The translations under genes and the position numbers were made by a program. Positions 60,794 through 62,514 of a DNA stretch of 62,514 nt are shown in pieces (the first letter of the stretch is position 1; each line of letters begins with the position of its first letter). Below the pieces are notes generated by a model. It saw only the letters and a list, made by a program, of their open reading frames with translations. It was not told the DNA's origin and made no database searches. The stretch spans positions 1 to 62,514 of the forward strand of contig CAYNXB010000010.1 in assembly GCA_964401045.1 (NCBI GenBank), written 5' to 3'. Source of the stretch: CAYNXB01 sp964401045. GTDB lineage: Bacteria > Pseudomonadota > Alphaproteobacteria > Sphingomonadales > Sphingomonadaceae.

Positions 60794-62514
60794 CTATCTC
60801 GCCGCGCCGTGACAGTGCTTGTACTTTTGCCCGGAGCCGCACGGGCATTGCGCGTTGCGCGACACATTGAGCGCGGCGTAGGGGTTCGCGTCTCCCTCGG
60901 CGCCGCCCGGCCCGGCGGTGGGGCGCGGTGCGGCGGCGAGCGCGCCGAGCACCGTTTCGGCCCCGGCCATCCGCTGGCCCGGCGGCAATTCCGCAGTGCC
61001 GGTAAGGGGATCGATGTGGCCGGTCAGGAATTCGGGCAGGTCCGGCAGCTCGATTGGCGGCGGTGCCATGGGCGCCATGCGCAGCTCGCGCGTCATCAGT
61101 GACTGCGTGACGTCTTCGCGGATCCGCTCGAGCATGTTCTCAAACAGGCCGAACGCCTCGCGCTTGTATTCGTTGATCGGCGTCCGCTGTGCGTAGGCGC
61201 GCAGGAACACCACCTGGCGCAGCGCATCGAGGGTCGCCAGATGCTCTTTCCAGTGATGGTCGAGCCGGTCCAGCAGCACGCTCTTTTCGACCTGCCGCCA
61301 GATGCCCTCGTCGAATACGGCGGCCTTCTGCTCCATCTTGGCGTCGGCGAGCGCCACCAGCCGTTCCTCGAACATCTCGGGCTCGACCGATTCCTCCTGC
61401 ACCCAGTCATCGAGCGGCACGTCGAGTGCCAGGACCCGGCTAATTCCTTCCCTGAGCGCTTCCACGTTCCACTGCTCGGGATAGGAGTCAGGCGGGCAGG
61501 CGTCGGCCACCATCGCATTGATGGCATCGTGGCGCATCGCCACCACCACATCGTCGACGCGCTCGGAATCCATGATCTCCGCGCGCTGCTCGTAGATCAC
61601 CTTGCGCTGGTCGTTCATCACGTTGTCGTATTCGACGACCTGCTTGCGGACCTCGTAGTTGCGCGCCTCGACCTTCTTCTGCGCGGTCTCGATCGCCTTC
61701 GACAGCCACTTGGAGCCGATCGCCTCACCATCGGCGAGGTTCGAATTCATCATCCGCGAAAACAGCGTGTCCGGCCCGAAGATGCGCAGCAGATCGTCCT
61801 CGAGGCACAAGTAGAAGCGCGAAAGGCCCGGATCGCCCTGGCGGCCCGAGCGGCCACGGAGCTGGTTGTCGATGCGGCGGCTCTCGTGCCGCTCGGTGCC
61901 CAGCACGAACAGCCCGCCGGCTGCGAGCACGCGATCGCGTTCCGCCGCGACTTCGGCTTTGATCCGGGCGATCGCGGCCTCCCGTTCCGGCCCTTCGGGA
62001 ACGTCCTTGAGCTCGCCATCGATGCGAAACTCGACGTTGCCGCCGAGCTGAATGTCGGTGCCGCGGCCTGCCATGTTGGTGGCGATGGTCACCGCCCCCA
62101 TGCGGCCGGCCTGCGCGACGATGTGCGCTTCCATCTCGTGGAAGCGGGCGTTGAGCACGTTGTGCTTGACACCTTCCTTGCGCAGGTACTCCGACAGAAG
62201 CTCGGACTTCTCGATCGACACCGTGCCGACCAGCACCGGCTGTCCGATCTTGGCCTTTTCGGCGATCGCCTTGGCGATGGCCTGGAACTTGTCGGCGGTG
62301 TTCTTGTAGAACTCGTCTTCCTCGTCGATCCGCTGCACCGGTACGTTGGTGGGGATGGTGACGACGTTCATCTTGTAGATGTCCCAGAACTCGGCCGCCT
62401 CAGTCGCGGCGGTGCCGGTCATGCCGGCCAGCTTGGGATACATGCGGAAGTAGTTCTGAAAGGTGATCGAGGCCATCGTCTGGTTCTCGGGCTCAATCTT
62501 GACGCCCTCCTTGG
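60794..62514 (-). CDS. secA: Preprotein translocase ATPase SecA, C-terminal part (runs off right edge)
   Basis: The frame is open from the right edge: KIEPENQTMASITFQNYFRMYPKLAGMTGTA, then ERHESRRIDNQLRGRSGRQGDPG of NBD2, the helical wing/scaffold, and the zinc motif NAQCPCGSGQKYKHCHG at the C-terminus. About 573 residues are seen; the N-terminal ATPase domain is outside. SecA drives unfolded precursors through SecYEG. Confidence 0.97.
   Translation of the reverse strand, partial: KEGVKIEPENQTMASITFQNYFRMYPKLAGMTGTAATEAAEFWDIYKMNVVTIPTNVPVQRIDEEDEFYKNTADKFQAIAKAIAEKAKIGQPVLVGTVSIEKSELLSEYLRKEGVKHNVLNARFHEMEAHIVAQAGRMGAVTIATNMAGRGTDIQLGGNVEFRIDGELKDVPEGPEREAAIARIKAEVAAERDRVLAAGGLFVLGTERHESRRIDNQLRGRSGRQGDPGLSRFYLCLEDDLLRIFGPDTLFSRMMNSNLADGEAIGSKWLSKAIETAQKKVEARNYEVRKQVVEYDNVMNDQRKVIYEQRAEIMDSERVDDVVVAMRHDAINAMVADACPPDSYPEQWNVEALREGISRVLALDVPLDDWVQEESVEPEMFEERLVALADAKMEQKAAVFDEGIWRQVEKSVLLDRLDHHWKEHLATLDALRQVVFLRAYAQRTPINEYKREAFGLFENMLERIREDVTQSLMTRELRMAPMAPPPIELPDLPEFLTGHIDPLTGTAELPPGQRMAGAETVLGALAAAPRPTAGPGGAEGDANPYAALNVSRNAQCPCGSGQKYKHCHGAAR

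Noticed and set aside
1..62514. CRISPR arrays, rRNA, prophage genes, insertion sequences
   Set aside because: No regularly spaced repeats, rRNA sequence, phage structural genes or transposase motifs were found on reading the window.

Overview
The window is a chromosomal segment of a high-GC Gram-negative alphaproteobacterium, most likely in the Sphingomonadales (Erythrobacteraceae or Sphingomonadaceae). Three things point there: a general-stress (EcfG-type) promoter in front of csbD, many TonB-dependent receptors, and a bamA-skp-fabZ cluster that lacks the lpxD/lpxA/lpxB genes which normally sit there. Sphingomonads use glycosphingolipids instead of LPS. No insertion sequence, prophage, CRISPR array or rRNA was seen.

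Layout. 1-5.9 kb: 5' part of a TonB-dependent receptor, pgsA, an LplT-like MFS carrier, a 59-aa membrane protein, a ThDP-dependent enzyme, csbD and an EVE-domain protein. 6-11.5 kb: a GGDEF/EAL protein, then a tightly coupled dapF-mtaB-ftsY-yciB operon. 11.5-19.6 kb: kup, the cytochrome c maturation operon ccmC-D-E-F-G-H-I (read right to left, without ccmA/ccmB), an amino-acid dehydrogenase and tRNA-His. 19.8-21.2 kb: a prolyl-4-hydroxylase-like enzyme, a GFA protein and rpmE. 21.4-32.4 kb: the core envelope/translation cluster, transcribed leftward as rpsB-tsf-pyrH-frr-uppS-cdsA-dxr-rseP-bamA-skp-fabZ. 32.7-38.6 kb: pssA/psd, an SDR pseudogene, a stress-type ADH/SRPBCC pair, and an MFS/NTF2-like pair.

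38.6-58.9 kb is an accessory catabolic island. It holds five predicted hydrolases of the esterase/SGNH/tannase type, a ceramidase-like hydrolase, two TonB-dependent receptors, a GH68 fructan/sucrose enzyme, a ROK fructokinase, an FHS-type sugar MFS carrier and a LacI-family regulator, followed by an intradiol dioxygenase/MFS/SMP-30 operon. Six exact copies of the palindrome CAATCGATTG lie in the promoters of this island and were seen nowhere else in the window. A seventh copy with one mismatch sits in a divergent promoter at the island's edge. The palindrome has the AANCGNTT core typical of LacI-family operators, so I infer one regulon. I propose that the island takes up and dismantles acylated or phenolic sucrose-type esters: outer-membrane import, ester removal by tannase and esterases, import of the sugar, GH68 cleavage and fructose phosphorylation, with ring cleavage of the released aromatics as a possible side arm.

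58.9-62.5 kb: two tandem paralogous TupA-like ATP-grasp genes and the 3' part of secA. Function assignments rest on motif reading and gene context only; no database search was run.
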